Assembly: GCF_900637635.1 (NCBI RefSeq)
Contig: NZ_LR134383.1
Location: forward strand, 1-64,000
DNA length: 64,000 bases
Origin: Legionella jordanis
Lineage (GTDB): Bacteria; Pseudomonadota; Gammaproteobacteria; Legionellales; Legionellaceae
Direction: 5' to 3'
Shown: positions 38,781 through 48,901 of the stretch, piece by piece
How the letters are laid out: each line of letters begins with the position of its first letter
Numbering within the stretch: position 1 is the stretch's first letter
Made by a program: the position numbers and the translations under genes
The notes under the pieces: generated by a model
The model's database searches: none
What the model saw: only the letters and a program-made list of their open reading frames with translations
Told to the model about the DNA's origin: nothing

Positions 38781-39548
38781 ATGTACCAATACGAAAGAGT
38801 TTCCAGAGGGTTTTGGAATGAGGTAGAAGCCGATTCGGCCCAACAAATAAAAAAGCTGCCTGAAATTATTTCTTTTAGTCAACCAGAAGAAGAACAGACA
38901 CACAACATTGTGATAGCCGAAATTAAAGATTCATTGAGCGAGAATTTATTCAATGTATTTAGTTCTTATTCCGAAATGGTGAGTCTCAGCGGCTTTAACT
39001 ACGGCAAAGTCTGCGAGTTGAAAGTAAAGCCGAAGACGCATGTAAATGCAGGCTCTCTTGCATTAAATTTATATCATGTTTCCGTCCCTGAATTAAAAAG
39101 TGAACTTTTAGTGTTGGTCGATCAAGAAAGCCAGGATGTAGTGGCATATGCCCGTTTTGCTTATAACAAACAATCTCCTCATTTGGAGGCGGCCTATAAG
39201 GACCTGTCTTTTATTGTTATCGATGCCATTGAGTCTAAGAAGCGAGGAGCCTATTCTTTGGGAACAGTGCTTGTCCAGGCTATTGTTGAATACAGTTTGA
39301 CTTCAGAGTGAGAGGGGCGGGTTGCGCTGTTCTCTGCAAATAAATCTGGAGAATTTTATTTCAAGTTAGGATTTACGCCGTTAAAAGAAGATATTTTTGA
39401 AAGATTATATTTTCACGGGGAAAAAATTATTGACGGCGAAGTCATGTTTTTAACAGAGGCTGCCATGGAAGCTTGGAAGGAACGAGCCCAGGACAACCCT
39501 CTCTTACTCCAAAATCTTGGTTCAAATAGCCTCAAAAAAACTAATTGA
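38781..39548 (+). pseudogene. GNAT-like acetyltransferase interrupted by in-frame TGA
   Basis: The frame runs from an ATG at 38781 to a TGA at 39309-39311 after ...LVQAIVEYSLTSE. The very same frame continues past it with EGRVALFSANKSGEFYFKLG then FTPLKED and on to a second TGA at 39546-39548. SGEFYFKLGF is the typical C-terminal strand-helix of GNAT acetyltransferases, so the first stop cuts off an essential part of the fold. Full length would be 255 residues. Most likely a nonsense mutation in a recent pseudogene; a sequencing error is possible. Substrate unknown; family membership rests on this C-terminal motif. Confidence 0.7.
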
Positions 39549-39613
39549 CCGCTCCTATTAGCGGCGAATGTGCAGTTTGCAGCACTTTGTATGCTAGGGA
39601 ATTTAAGATGAAA

Positions 39614-40018
39614 TCAAATGTCTTTAAATCCAAGTTCAACCAATAGGCAAGGTCCACCATAAATGACATTAATTCCTTGCGCCAAACACTGTTTCACTGC
39701 CAATTGGCTTTCGGCCCCAGGTTGCATCCAAATATTTTTAATGCCTTTTTGAATGGCTTCATTGACAATCTGTTCTGTAATTTTAGGAGGGGTGATGATG
39801 GAGATGCTGTTAACTTCTTCAGGTAAGTCGGCAATGGATTTAACGGCAGTTAAGCTTTCAATCATGGACTCGTGAGGGTTAACCGGATAAACCGTTTTGT
39901 GATGCTGAAGATAACAGCGTAATACTTTATTGCCAAACTTATGCCGGTTGCTGGAAGCCCCGACTACGGCATAGGCTTTAGAAGAAAAAAACTCAGTTAT
40001 TAAAGAAGTAAGACTCAT
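39614..40018 (-). CDS. CoA-binding domain protein (YccU-like)
   Basis: 134-residue single-domain Rossmann-fold protein of the CoA-binding family. It has AYAVVGASSNRHKFGNKVL (nucleotide-binding turn), VYPVNPHE, and a C-terminal IWMQPGAES and GINVIYGGPCLLVE. Homologues bind CoA but have no proven reaction. The ATG at 40018 has AAAGGATCAAG upstream. A single gene convergent with the broken GNAT gene. Confidence 0.88.
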   Translation of the reverse strand: MSLTSLITEFFSSKAYAVVGASSNRHKFGNKVLRCYLQHHKTVYPVNPHESMIESLTAVKSIADLPEEVNSISIITPPKITEQIVNEAIQKGIKNIWMQPGAESQLAVKQCLAQGINVIYGGPCLLVELGFKDI

Positions 40019-40238
40019 CTTGATCCTTTTTAGAATGATAAATTTTACTTTAGCACATCCCCTTGAAACAATTGCAATACAGTCTATGAACGTTCATCAT
40101 GAACAAGGCTTTCCTTGGGTTAAAATGCTAAGAGAAGCCTTCGCAGCATGTGTTGATTGTCTGAGGTAAATGCATTGAATTTACGACCCTTGCTGGCCAT
40201 GACGACGATTGGCCAAACTTTATAAAGGCAGAATTATA

Positions 40239-41252
40239 ATGAGAATACCCTTCTTAAAAATTGGTTTTTTATTGTCGGCTTGCTGTTTTATGAAATTTTG
40301 TTTTGCAAATGATTCTTCCGCTGAGTTGGCCGCCGGTGGATTAAGGTTTGTGAAAAACCCGGACATTGAATTGCGGTCTGAAGATTTGTATATCTCGGCC
40401 AAGAAAATCTCAGTCCGCTATGTATTCTTTAATAATGCTAACAAAGACCAGGATCTCTTAATTGCCTTTCCTTTGCCTGATATAGAAAGTTATCGTTATG
40501 ATAAACCGTTTTCAATTTTTCCGGTGGACAACCCGGCAAATCCCTTTAATTTTCATAGCAGGGTTAATGGTCAAGAAATCAGCATGGATGTGGAGCAAAA
40601 AGCCATCGCCAATGGATTAGATCAGACGGCTTTATTAAATAGCTATCACATTCCTCTTTCGCCGGCTTACAGCAAAACCTCCAGTTATTTAAGCCGAATT
40701 CCCAAAAAGGACTGGCCGAAACTTGAGAAGCTCGGCCTCATTTGGATAGATGAATACGATGCTGGTAAAGGCATGATGAAAGTACCGCAGCCTGCCTGGA
40801 CACTAAAAGCCACCTATAGTTGGCACCAGCGTTTTCCTGCAAAGCAGGAAATGGTAATAGAGCATGAGTACCAACCAGTCGTTGGGTTTTCAGCCGGAAC
40901 CAGCATTGCTGCACCTTATGCCGCTCAGCAAAGTTGGTATCAAACTTTCCTAAAAAAATACTGCATTGATGAACATTTGCAAAAAACTGTAGCTCAGCAT
41001 GTGGAAGATGGCATGCCCGGTTACAGTGAAAACCGCATCGCCTATATCTTAAAAACGGGAGCGAATTGGGCCAAACCTATTGGACAATTCCATCTGGTGA
41101 TTGACAAAGGCGACAGCAATAATCTGCTCAGTTTTTGTGGTCAAAATGTACGAAGGAGCAGTCCCACCACGTTTGAGATAAATAAAACGAACTTTCTTCC
41201 CACAGAAGACTTAAACATCTTAATCCTTGAGCCGAATAAGAAAGACCATTAA
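40239..41252 (+). CDS. DUF4424-like exported protein
   Basis: 337-residue precursor with a signal peptide (MRIPFLKIGFLLSACCFMKF, cleavage after FCFA). The mature start NDSSAELAAGGLRFVKNPDI and SEDLYISAKKISVRYVFFN match the pattern of the DUF4424 family, beta-rich periplasmic proteins of unknown role. The ATG at 40239 is set by AAAGGCAG; an in-frame TTG at 40209 is less likely. The upstream 220 bases hold no gene. Confidence 0.8.
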   Translation: MRIPFLKIGFLLSACCFMKFCFANDSSAELAAGGLRFVKNPDIELRSEDLYISAKKISVRYVFFNNANKDQDLLIAFPLPDIESYRYDKPFSIFPVDNPANPFNFHSRVNGQEISMDVEQKAIANGLDQTALLNSYHIPLSPAYSKTSSYLSRIPKKDWPKLEKLGLIWIDEYDAGKGMMKVPQPAWTLKATYSWHQRFPAKQEMVIEHEYQPVVGFSAGTSIAAPYAAQQSWYQTFLKKYCIDEHLQKTVAQHVEDGMPGYSENRIAYILKTGANWAKPIGQFHLVIDKGDSNNLLSFCGQNVRRSSPTTFEINKTNFLPTEDLNILILEPNKKDH

Positions 41253-41412
41253 CCATTCACTATGGAATTCAGTAGTTCGTCTTTTATTGGATTTCAAGTT
41301 ATTATGAAGGCACGTTTCCTGCTTCTTGCAATTTATTTTTAACTTCAAAGGCAAAAAGAAGCATGTTAATTCAGAGAATTAATGCCTGCGACTTTCAATT
41401 AAGAGGTGGCTC

Positions 41413-42384
41413 ATGAAAAAACACTTGGTTAAGGTATTCGTGATGATGGTTTTATTGCCGCAATTTGTTCTGGCAAATCAACAGAGCTGGAACAGCTGGG
41501 TGGCTGAGGTTAGAAAAGAAGCTCTTGAGCAGGGGATTTCGCCAACAGTTTTTGATGCTGCATTTGCCGATATTCACGAACCCAGTCGACAGGTTAAAGG
41601 CCTGGCACGTTCGCAGCCAGAGCATCGGTTGACATTTAACAAATACTTGCATTCTCGCGCTGATAACTACCGCATCGTGATGGGGCGGAAAAATTACGCC
41701 AAGAATAAAGAGATTCTTGAGGATGTTGGACAGCATTTTGGGGTTGACCCTTGTTTTATTGTTTCTTTTTGGGGTATGGAAAGCAGCTATGGCACCTACA
41801 TGGGTAATTTCCCAGTCATAAAATCATTAGCAACTTTGGCTTATGATTCCAACCGCCGCGATTTTTTCCGCAAGCAATTATTCCTGGGCTTACGCATTCT
41901 AAATGAAGGTCATGTCCCTTTGGAGCGCTTTAAAGGGGAGTGGGCGGGTGCTTCAGGGCAACCGCAGTTCTTACCCTCAAGCTGGGTAGAATATGCCGTA
42001 GATTATGATGGTGATGGCCGAAAAGACATATGGGGGTCAAAAACGGACGTATTTGCTTCCATAGCGAACTACATGAAAAAGAATGGCTGGCAAGCCAACC
42101 AACCCTGGGCAATTGAGGTAAAGTTACCGCCCAAGTTTGATATGAATCTACAGGGTAAGTCCATTACGAAACCAGTCAGTGAATGGAATGCTTTGGGTGT
42201 TCGGACTGTAAACGGAGATAGCCTCCCTTATCCTGAGTTGACTGCCAGTATTGTCCAACCTAATGGTGGCCCGGTATTTTTGGCTTTCCCTAACTATAAG
42301 ATGATTTTGCGTTACAATAACTCTATATACTATGCAGGTGCGATTGGTTATATGGCCGACAGAATCTGTAATCGGGTTAAATAA
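41413..42384 (+). CDS. mltB: Lytic murein transglycosylase B
   Basis: 323-residue periplasmic enzyme that cleaves peptidoglycan between MurNAc and GlcNAc, forming 1,6-anhydro ends. Signal peptide MKKHLVKVFVMMVLLPQFVLA; no lipobox cysteine, so it should be soluble, unlike E. coli MltB. The catalytic Glu123 lies in FWGMESSYGTYMG; the downstream GEWAGASGQPQFLPSSW and DYDGDGRKDIW are family signatures. The ATG at 41413 has AGAGGTGG upstream. It precedes msrBA by 42 bases. Confidence 0.94.
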   Translation: MKKHLVKVFVMMVLLPQFVLANQQSWNSWVAEVRKEALEQGISPTVFDAAFADIHEPSRQVKGLARSQPEHRLTFNKYLHSRADNYRIVMGRKNYAKNKEILEDVGQHFGVDPCFIVSFWGMESSYGTYMGNFPVIKSLATLAYDSNRRDFFRKQLFLGLRILNEGHVPLERFKGEWAGASGQPQFLPSSWVEYAVDYDGDGRKDIWGSKTDVFASIANYMKKNGWQANQPWAIEVKLPPKFDMNLQGKSITKPVSEWNALGVRTVNGDSLPYPELTASIVQPNGGPVFLAFPNYKMILRYNNSIYYAGAIGYMADRICNRVK

Positions 42385-42426
42385 ATGATAGTGGGCGGCC
42401 AGGAACCTAGCATGTAAGGAGAAACC

Positions 42427-43296
42427 ATGGAACCTTACCTTGATAAAGTAAACAGTTTGACTCCAGCCGCCAAACGCATCATTTGCCATAAAGCAACCGA
42501 ATATCCTTTTACCGGCGAATACAATGAAGTGGCTGAAACCGGGACTTACCTTTGTCGCCGATGTGGATTGGCTCTGTTTCGCGCAAACAATCAATTTCAC
42601 TCTGGCTGCGGTTGGCCCAGTTTCGATGACAACATTACCCGGGCAGTGGAGCAGCGCCCTGACGCAGATGGGCAGCGGACTGAGATTGTCTGCGGCCGTT
42701 GTAAGGCTCACTTGGGCCATGTGTTCGTAGGGGAACATTTCACTCACAATAATCTGCGTCATTGCGTGAATTCTGCTTCAATTGATTTTGTTCCGGATGT
42801 CGCTGTGATGGATAGCGAAGAAGCCATTGTCGCCGGCGGGTGCTTTTGGGGCATTGATTATTTCTTGCGACAACTTCCTGGTGTTTTGAAGGTTGAAGTG
42901 GGGTATTCCGGGGGGCTCGTGGCTGAACCCAGTTATGAACAAGTTTGCCAAGGCAACACCGGTCATTATGAAGTAGCAAGAGTGGTTTTTGATAAAACTA
43001 AAATTGATTATCGCAGCGTCCTTAAGCGATTTTTTGAAATCCATGATCCGACTCAGCGCACCGGACAGGGGCCAGATATAGGACATCAGTATAAAAGCGC
43101 TGTGTTTTATTATGATGATGAACAACATCAGGAAGCCGAAGACCTTATTCGAATCCTGCGCGCCCGTGGCTACAATGTTGTCACGCGTTTGTTAGAAGTA
43201 CAGCCCTTTTGGCCTGCTGAAGGCTACCATCAAAGTTATTATGAAAAGCACAAGAAAGCCCCTTACTGTCATCGGCCAGAAGCAAGATTTGGCTAA
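42427..43296 (+). CDS. msrBA: Fused methionine sulfoxide reductase MsrB-MsrA
   Basis: 289-residue fusion, MsrB first. MsrB (1-125) reduces the R-sulfoxide: zinc cysteines in CRRCG and CGRC, catalytic Cys113 in RHCVNSASIDF. MsrA (about 132-289) reduces the S-sulfoxide: catalytic Cys139 in GGCFWG. Resolving Cys is likely the one in PYCHRP at the C-terminus. No signal peptide, so cytoplasmic. The B-A order is the reverse of PilB-like and many MsrAB fusions. The ATG at 42427 has AAGGAG ideally placed. Repairs oxidised proteins, relevant to life in phagocytes. Confidence 0.95.
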   Translation: MEPYLDKVNSLTPAAKRIICHKATEYPFTGEYNEVAETGTYLCRRCGLALFRANNQFHSGCGWPSFDDNITRAVEQRPDADGQRTEIVCGRCKAHLGHVFVGEHFTHNNLRHCVNSASIDFVPDVAVMDSEEAIVAGGCFWGIDYFLRQLPGVLKVEVGYSGGLVAEPSYEQVCQGNTGHYEVARVVFDKTKIDYRSVLKRFFEIHDPTQRTGQGPDIGHQYKSAVFYYDDEQHQEAEDLIRILRARGYNVVTRLLEVQPFWPAEGYHQSYYEKHKKAPYCHRPEARFG

Positions 43297-43341
43297 TTAA
43301 TCAAGAACTTTCCCAAAATTTACCCTGCAGGCTCAGCTAAA

Positions 43342-43374
43342 GCCCATTTTATGGGCAGTCTTTCATTTTTTTTT
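43342..43374 (+). terminator. Intrinsic terminator after msrBA
   Basis: GCCCAT-TTT-ATGGGC stem-loop (43342-43356), then a run of nine T ending at 43374 after a 9-base gap. It lies 45 bases beyond the msrBA stop. Confidence 0.65.
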
Positions 43375-43562
43375 GCAAATTTAAAGGCAAAATAGAGTTA
43401 ATTTTCTGTAAATTTTGTTATACGTCTGTCTTTTTAAGAATCACTTAATGTTGATTGTATATATTAATAACAAGATGATTACATTTATGATCTGCTAAAG
43501 ACGCAGGAAGCGAAAAAGGGGAAGGAAGCCACCCCTTTAACAGGTCATGAGGCAGGCGCATT

Positions 43563-46500
43563 ATGACTATCAAAAGAGAGCAACTTGAAGTACAAGCAAA
43601 AGCTTTAAGGACTCGACTCGAGCAGTTTGAAAAGAGATACGAAGAAGAAATTGAAAATGGCTTAAGGAAAAACGTGGTCAACTTTGACCGTTTGGAGAAG
43701 ATGCGCGAAAGACTAAATCAGCTTGAACTAGCACTTGCCAAATTGCCAGAACAGGCCCCCGAAATTCATTTTAGGGCGGAATATCAACTGGATGAAATGG
43801 GTCAAATAATCGAAACAGAAAGCGAAAAACTATTTACTCAATTTATTGCCGTCAGAACGGGTCTTGCACAGCTAAATCAAAGATTAAGCGAATTTATGCG
43901 GACTAGCGAAAAACATGTGATTACTTACAAAGAAAAATACAATCAGCAAGTCAGGGCAATATCACAAGCCATTCCTTCGCGTCTTGATGAATTTTATTTG
44001 CAAGATGATTTCCTGCAAAAACACTCAGAGGAATTTCCTGCTGTCCTCATAAAATTTCAGGATCTGTTGAAAGATATAGAAGACGTATTAGCCCATGCTC
44101 AAGGGGATGAAGAGTACAAAACGGCTACTGTAGTTTTGGAAGGCTTTGCAAGTAAATTAAAAAGCAACGACGTATTAAACCGGTTTAATGTTGTTGTGGA
44201 TGCCAGAGCCAACTATGAAGAAGCGCTAAATGCTCGTGAAAGGGCAATCCAGGAAGCCAAAAATAAACTTGAAATTGCTAAAGTTCTTAATCGGGATCCA
44301 ACGGTAAAAGCATTGGTGAGTGACTTAAATGCACAACTTTTAGCCATGCCAAAAGGTTATCTGAAGGGAAGAAAACCCGATTCTATTTTCTCCAGGAAGG
44401 AAAAATATAATTTGTTTCAGGAGCTGCAACTGGCAAGCAAACAGTGCCAGGATGACACAGAAGCATTAAGACAATTACAAGAACGATTAGATAGCAGGTT
44501 TGAGCAAGCCAAATTTACCGAAGAGGCGGAAATACGAGCCAGCAGAGAAGAAATTAAAAAACAAATTGCCCTCTACAAACGGAGATCTGCATTTATCCAA
44601 GAGCAGTTGGATGGTTTTACCAGCACAAAACTTTTGGAAATTGAATCCCGTTATGCCGAGGTTATTTCGGAAGAGCAGGAAGGAGAAGTTTTACTGTCTC
44701 AACAGCAAAAATTAGTAGCCTTGACAAAAATAAATGCCGATTTGGAAAAATTTGCAGCTAAGGAGTTAAAAGTTCTGCAAGCCAAATGTCGTGAAATGCT
44801 TGATCAAGAGCACGTTGTTGAAAAACGTATTTTGCAGGACAAAGATACTGTTTCTGCCTTAGCTCATCTTGTGCAAGAACAACAATTTGTTATACCGGCT
44901 GATTTAAATGGTATTTATGCTGGTTTTGAAGCGCTTGCTATTCCTCAAACGGTCACAAGAACAATTGAGGAGAGGATTAAGTTTAATGAAGACCGATTGC
45001 AGGCTGTTGAGAAATTGGAAGCCAAACTGGAGCAAGCTGAAGCCATCGTAAGACAAAAAATTGAAGGCCTGGTAGCCACCTGTGTAGAACGCGCCAATCA
45101 ACTGATGACTGGTTTGGAATCATTTAACGAGATTGATGCCGATAAAATAACCGAATTGGAAAGGGCGCACTATGCAGACTTATCTGGCCAGGCCATTTTG
45201 CAAAGGGGAGCTTTTAATGCCCAGGCTGATCTTCAAACACTTAATCAGGAATGCACGAAGGTAAAAAATGAATTGCAAGATTTTCAAGCCCAGGCGGCAG
45301 AGGTTCAGGACATTATCACCTTGCATAAGCTTGCCAGGGAAATCATTACGGTTGAAGACAATCACAGGAATTTAAATTTAGAATTGTTACAAGATAAATT
45401 AAACCGCATGGGAAGTAATAAAGGCAAGCAATTATTAAACGTCCTCTCCCTCTATGCTTCATCTCAATCAATCATCAAGTTTCTTAATCATCAGGATAAT
45501 CTTGCAGCCTTCAATTTAAAAGCATTGGTCGCCTTGAAAGATTTTGCTGTCGGAAGCGACGCGCCCCTGGAATTTCTGCAAAAAATAAATTTCCTCACCG
45601 CCATGCATACGCTCGGCATCAATGAGCCACATCGCTATCTGGATAAGCCAAATGTCATCAATGCTGTTCTTGGAACACTCAACAACGAAGTGTTTCGCGA
45701 GTTCATCAGTCAAGAAAACCTGGATCGTCCTTATTTTATGGATGCCATTGTTGAATTGGATAAAAACGGGATTGCCTTAACCGGACAAATGCTGGATGGA
45801 TTAGCTAAAAACGTCAAACAATGCGAAGTAGTTTATCTTTTGTGTAAAAATAATTCAGAAATGGAAAGCCTGAGAAAGGGTGCGCTGAATTCACAAGAGT
45901 TAAATTTCTTGCTTGAAGGTATTAAAGACTATGATAATCAGCTAATTGATGGATTGGCCAACCTGTGGCATGCAGAACATGAAACATTGGTGCGCAGCAA
46001 AGGTATGGAAGGGGAGCGTAAGGAATTAAGAGTGGCTTCCCATTGGTTTCTATTGTACTGCAGGGAAAATGAAGCTTTGGCAAAGATGATTGGCCAAGTT
46101 ACTCCAGCTAATGCTAATGCCGTTAATTCTTTCTTAAGGCAAATGTATTTTCCAGAGACATTGCAAAACCAATTGGCCTGTGAATACCTTAAGGATCAGA
46201 AGGCGCTTGCTGAGGCTCAAAGACTTGGCGATGATGCGCAAATCAAGCTCGCTGAGAGGAAATTGGCTTTAACAACGGGAGTACTAGCAGACAGCTTCAG
46301 CCGCCATGAACATCATAAAAAAATTGAGACATTGGAAAAAGCCTCAGAGAGACATGATTTTGCCCAGCTTGCCAAAATCATGGATAAATTCAATTCTTTT
46401 GATGTCTCATTGTTTAAGGATGACATAGAGAAACAAGGTTTTTATAAATTCCGTCGAGGAACATTTGAAGTTTTGCTTGGGAACCAGAGAATAGAGGAAA

Positions 46501-46760
46501 AGCAAGACAAGCTCAGCAACCTTGCACGCGAAATATTTCCTCCTGAAAGCGGTTATGAGCGTGCTTTTAACTTAATTATTGATGTAATCAATTCAGCGTT
46601 TGAAAAAACGTTTGGACTTTCAATCAGCAGTCAATTTAGCTTCTTCAAGCCCTATGAATCACAAAAAGCAACGAGAATTCAATCTGCCTTAAAAACGTCC
46701 ACCACGGATGAAGGCGAGCAAGCAGATAATGCGATTGGTACAGCAATGAAAGGTTCCTGA
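43563..46760 (+). CDS. Giant coiled-coil protein, candidate Dot/Icm effector
   Basis: 1065 residues, the largest gene in the window. The first 620 residues are nearly continuous charged heptad-like helix (for example EQFEKRYEEEIENGLRKNV, KKQIALYKRRSAFIQEQLDG, EKLEAKLEQAEAIVRQKIEG), then a more globular helical region, and a C-terminal tail ending STTDEGEQADNAIGTAMKGS. No signal peptide, membrane segment or catalytic motif is visible. Long coiled-coil proteins with acidic polar C-termini are common among Legionella effectors that bind host membranes or cytoskeleton; SMC or tail-fibre proteins are excluded by the lack of an ATPase or phage context. The ATG at 43563 has GAGGCAGG upstream. Isolated gene. 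Confidence 0.85.
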   Translation: MTIKREQLEVQAKALRTRLEQFEKRYEEEIENGLRKNVVNFDRLEKMRERLNQLELALAKLPEQAPEIHFRAEYQLDEMGQIIETESEKLFTQFIAVRTGLAQLNQRLSEFMRTSEKHVITYKEKYNQQVRAISQAIPSRLDEFYLQDDFLQKHSEEFPAVLIKFQDLLKDIEDVLAHAQGDEEYKTATVVLEGFASKLKSNDVLNRFNVVVDARANYEEALNARERAIQEAKNKLEIAKVLNRDPTVKALVSDLNAQLLAMPKGYLKGRKPDSIFSRKEKYNLFQELQLASKQCQDDTEALRQLQERLDSRFEQAKFTEEAEIRASREEIKKQIALYKRRSAFIQEQLDGFTSTKLLEIESRYAEVISEEQEGEVLLSQQQKLVALTKINADLEKFAAKELKVLQAKCREMLDQEHVVEKRILQDKDTVSALAHLVQEQQFVIPADLNGIYAGFEALAIPQTVTRTIEERIKFNEDRLQAVEKLEAKLEQAEAIVRQKIEGLVATCVERANQLMTGLESFNEIDADKITELERAHYADLSGQAILQRGAFNAQADLQTLNQECTKVKNELQDFQAQAAEVQDIITLHKLAREIITVEDNHRNLNLELLQDKLNRMGSNKGKQLLNVLSLYASSQSIIKFLNHQDNLAAFNLKALVALKDFAVGSDAPLEFLQKINFLTAMHTLGINEPHRYLDKPNVINAVLGTLNNEVFREFISQENLDRPYFMDAIVELDKNGIALTGQMLDGLAKNVKQCEVVYLLCKNNSEMESLRKGALNSQELNFLLEGIKDYDNQLIDGLANLWHAEHETLVRSKGMEGERKELRVASHWFLLYCRENEALAKMIGQVTPANANAVNSFLRQMYFPETLQNQLACEYLKDQKALAEAQRLGDDAQIKLAERKLALTTGVLADSFSRHEHHKKIETLEKASERHDFAQLAKIMDKFNSFDVSLFKDDIEKQGFYKFRRGTFEVLLGNQRIEEKQDKLSNLAREIFPPESGYERAFNLIIDVINSAFEKTFGLSISSQFSFFKPYESQKATRIQSALKTSTTDEGEQADNAIGTAMKGS

Positions 46761-46801
46761 TGGGGAATAAAGGCTTACTAGGTGCTGGCTCATTGTCCTT
46801 T

Positions 46802-47104
46802 TTAATTGGCATCTCGCCGCTCAGGCTCCTTATCTTCTTGACAGTCAGCTTGCAACTCACTTGATGACTCAAGCTTCCTTGAGTTAGGCTGCTGATAGCA
46901 GGCGTCCGCTTGTTCTGCTTTTTTAAGATTTTCCCGCAACTGCTGTTCATTCCATCGCGCCTGCCAAAAAGCCATCGCTTGCTCTTTCAAGTGCAAGAAC
47001 TGTTTATACAATTTGCCCAAATGTTCCGCCAACATCGGCAATTTATTGGGACCAAACACAATGATGGCCACCAAAATAATGATCAACAGTTCAGCGCTGC
47101 TCAT
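46802..47104 (-). CDS. tatB: Sec-independent translocase subunit TatB
   Basis: 100-residue membrane-anchored receptor subunit of the twin-arginine translocase. One N-terminal transmembrane helix ([20 protein letters not shown], with the FGPNKLP hinge) followed by a long amphipathic and charged helix, as expected for TatB rather than TatA. Its ATG overlaps the tatA stop by four bases. tatC does not follow; the gene ends convergently with the coiled-coil gene, so TatC is encoded elsewhere. Confidence 0.93.
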   Translation of the reverse strand: MSSAELLIIILVAIIVFGPNKLPMLAEHLGKLYKQFLHLKEQAMAFWQARWNEQQLRENLKKAEQADACYQQPNSRKLESSSELQADCQEDKEPERRDAN

Positions 47105-47262
47105 GATTTTTTATCGTCGTCTTCATTCATGGCGCGCCTGAAATTTTTTATGGCTGCCCCCAAGTCAGAACCAATATTTTTTAACTTGTTGGTGCCAAAA
47201 AGGGCAAGAACAATCAATAAGATTAGCAGTAAAGACATTGGACTGATTCCACTTAATCCCAT
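47101..47262 (-). CDS. tatA: Sec-independent translocase subunit TatA
   Basis: Only 53 residues. Translation of the minus strand gives [20 protein letters not shown] followed by [20 protein letters not shown] and a short basic/acidic tail ([13 protein letters not shown]). The single transmembrane helix, the FG hinge and the [16 protein letters not shown] amphipathic helix are the TatA hallmarks; it forms the protein-conducting pore. It is at the short end for the family. The ATG at 47262 has AGGAG on the minus strand. It starts one base after the ubiB stop and overlaps tatB by four bases. Confidence 0.92.
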   Translation of the reverse strand: MGLSGISPMSLLLILLIVLALFGTNKLKNIGSDLGAAIKNFRRAMNEDDDKKS

Positions 47263-47263
47263 G

Positions 47264-48901
47264 TTAACTCCTGTTAGTCCAGTTAAAGAATGTTAATGCA
47301 GCGGTAACAACAGCTACGGAAATGACTACGGCTGCTATTTTATCTTGGTTCAAGATATCAAGAAAACCTGCAGTAATGAGGCTGGCAAAGGTACTTGCTC
47401 CAAGCACTCGATACCATTTGGGTTTATAGTCAATCAGCTGCTCATTTTCACGTACAAGGGCTCTGATCTTCTGCTCTTTTGTCAGTTGCAACACATCATT
47501 TAATAAACGCGGCATGTGAGGCAGTTGCTCGGAAAGGAAAGGAAGATTTTCTCGTAATTGCCTTAAAAATGCCCGCGGGCCCATTTGCTCTTTCAACCAT
47601 TTTTCAAGAAAAGGTTTTGCCGTAGCCCAAAGATCCAGTTCAGGATAAAGCTGGCGACCCAAACCTTCGATGGCCAGCAAAGTTTTTTGCAGCAGAACCA
47701 ATTGCGGTTGCACCTGCATGTTAAAGCGTCTGGCCACCTGAAACAAACGGAGTACCACTTGGGCGAAAGAAATATCCTTTAAAGGTTTTTCAAAAATGGG
47801 TTCGCACACCGTGCGAATGGCGCTCTCAAATTCCTCAACTCGGGTGTCACGGGCAACCCATCCCGATTCAACGTGAAGTTGGGCTACGCGGCGATAATCG
47901 CGATTAAAAAAGGCGTACAAATTTTCAGCCAAATACCGTTTGTCGCTGTCACTTAAGGTGCCAATAATACCAAAATCAATGCAAATGTATTGCGGATCAT
48001 GGGGTCTTAATGTGGAAACAAAAATGTTTCCCGGGTGCATGTCAGCATGGAAGAAACAATCTCTAAACACTTGGGTAAAGAATATTTCTACCCCTCGTTC
48101 AGCCAATTTCTTAATATCAACCCCATGCTCTTTCAGTGAAGCCACATCAGCAACAGGAATTCCGCGAATCCGCTCCATTACCATAATATTTTCACGAGTG
48201 TAATCCCAATACACTTCCGGTATGTAAAGCAGCGGTGACTTGCAGAAATTTCTTCTTAATTGGGCTGCATTGGCTGCTTCACGTTGTAAATCGAGCTCGT
48301 CGAGCAAGTTATGCTCAAATTCCTGGACAATTTCTCGTGGCTTTAAGCGCTTGCTCTCAGCCCAGTAGCGATCCGCTAAATTGGCAATGGTGTACATGAT
48401 GCTTAAATCTTGTTCTATGATTTTACGCATGTTTGGGCGCAAAATCTTAACCACCACTTCCTCACCTGTTTTTAACTTGGCTGCATGAACTTGAGCCATC
48501 GATGCTGATGCAAGAGGAATAGGGTCAAATTCGGCAAATACCTCAAAGGCAGATTGTCCAAATGCCAATTCAAATATGGACAAGGCCTTATCGCTGGCAA
48601 AAGGTGGTACATCATCCTGTAATTTGCACAGTTCAAGGGCAATATCGGGCGGCAAAATATCAGGGCGGGTGGAAAGAGCCTGGCCAAATTTAATAAAAAT
48701 AGGTCCTAGTTCTTCCAGGCTTTTTCTCAATGCCTCTCCCCGAGTTAATTTTTCCTTGCGAAACCAATTCCAGGGGTTTAGATAGACGATAAAGCGGAAA
48801 GGGCTAAATAACCGAATGCTGACAATGACCTGATCTAAGCCGTTGCGAGCTAAAATGGTGTTTATATGAAGTAGACGGATAAGTTGTTTAATTGATTTCA
48901 T
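47264..48901 (-). CDS. ubiB: Ubiquinone biosynthesis protein UbiB
   Basis: 545-residue atypical kinase-like ATPase required for ubiquinone synthesis, anchored to the inner membrane. Motifs: [20 protein letters not shown] with the KxGQ signature near 72, [13 protein letters not shown] near 132 replacing the kinase P-loop, the [10 protein letters not shown] catalytic-loop counterpart near 285 and the metal-binding IDFG near 309. A hydrophobic hairpin at the C-terminus ([13 protein letters not shown] and [17 protein letters not shown]) forms the membrane anchor. Start ATG at 48901 overlaps ubiJ by 14 bases. Confidence 0.96.
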   Translation of the reverse strand: MKSIKQLIRLLHINTILARNGLDQVIVSIRLFSPFRFIVYLNPWNWFRKEKLTRGEALRKSLEELGPIFIKFGQALSTRPDILPPDIALELCKLQDDVPPFASDKALSIFELAFGQSAFEVFAEFDPIPLASASMAQVHAAKLKTGEEVVVKILRPNMRKIIEQDLSIMYTIANLADRYWAESKRLKPREIVQEFEHNLLDELDLQREAANAAQLRRNFCKSPLLYIPEVYWDYTRENIMVMERIRGIPVADVASLKEHGVDIKKLAERGVEIFFTQVFRDCFFHADMHPGNIFVSTLRPHDPQYICIDFGIIGTLSDSDKRYLAENLYAFFNRDYRRVAQLHVESGWVARDTRVEEFESAIRTVCEPIFEKPLKDISFAQVVLRLFQVARRFNMQVQPQLVLLQKTLLAIEGLGRQLYPELDLWATAKPFLEKWLKEQMGPRAFLRQLRENLPFLSEQLPHMPRLLNDVLQLTKEQKIRALVRENEQLIDYKPKWYRVLGASTFASLITAGFLDILNQDKIAAVVISVAVVTAALTFFNWTNRS

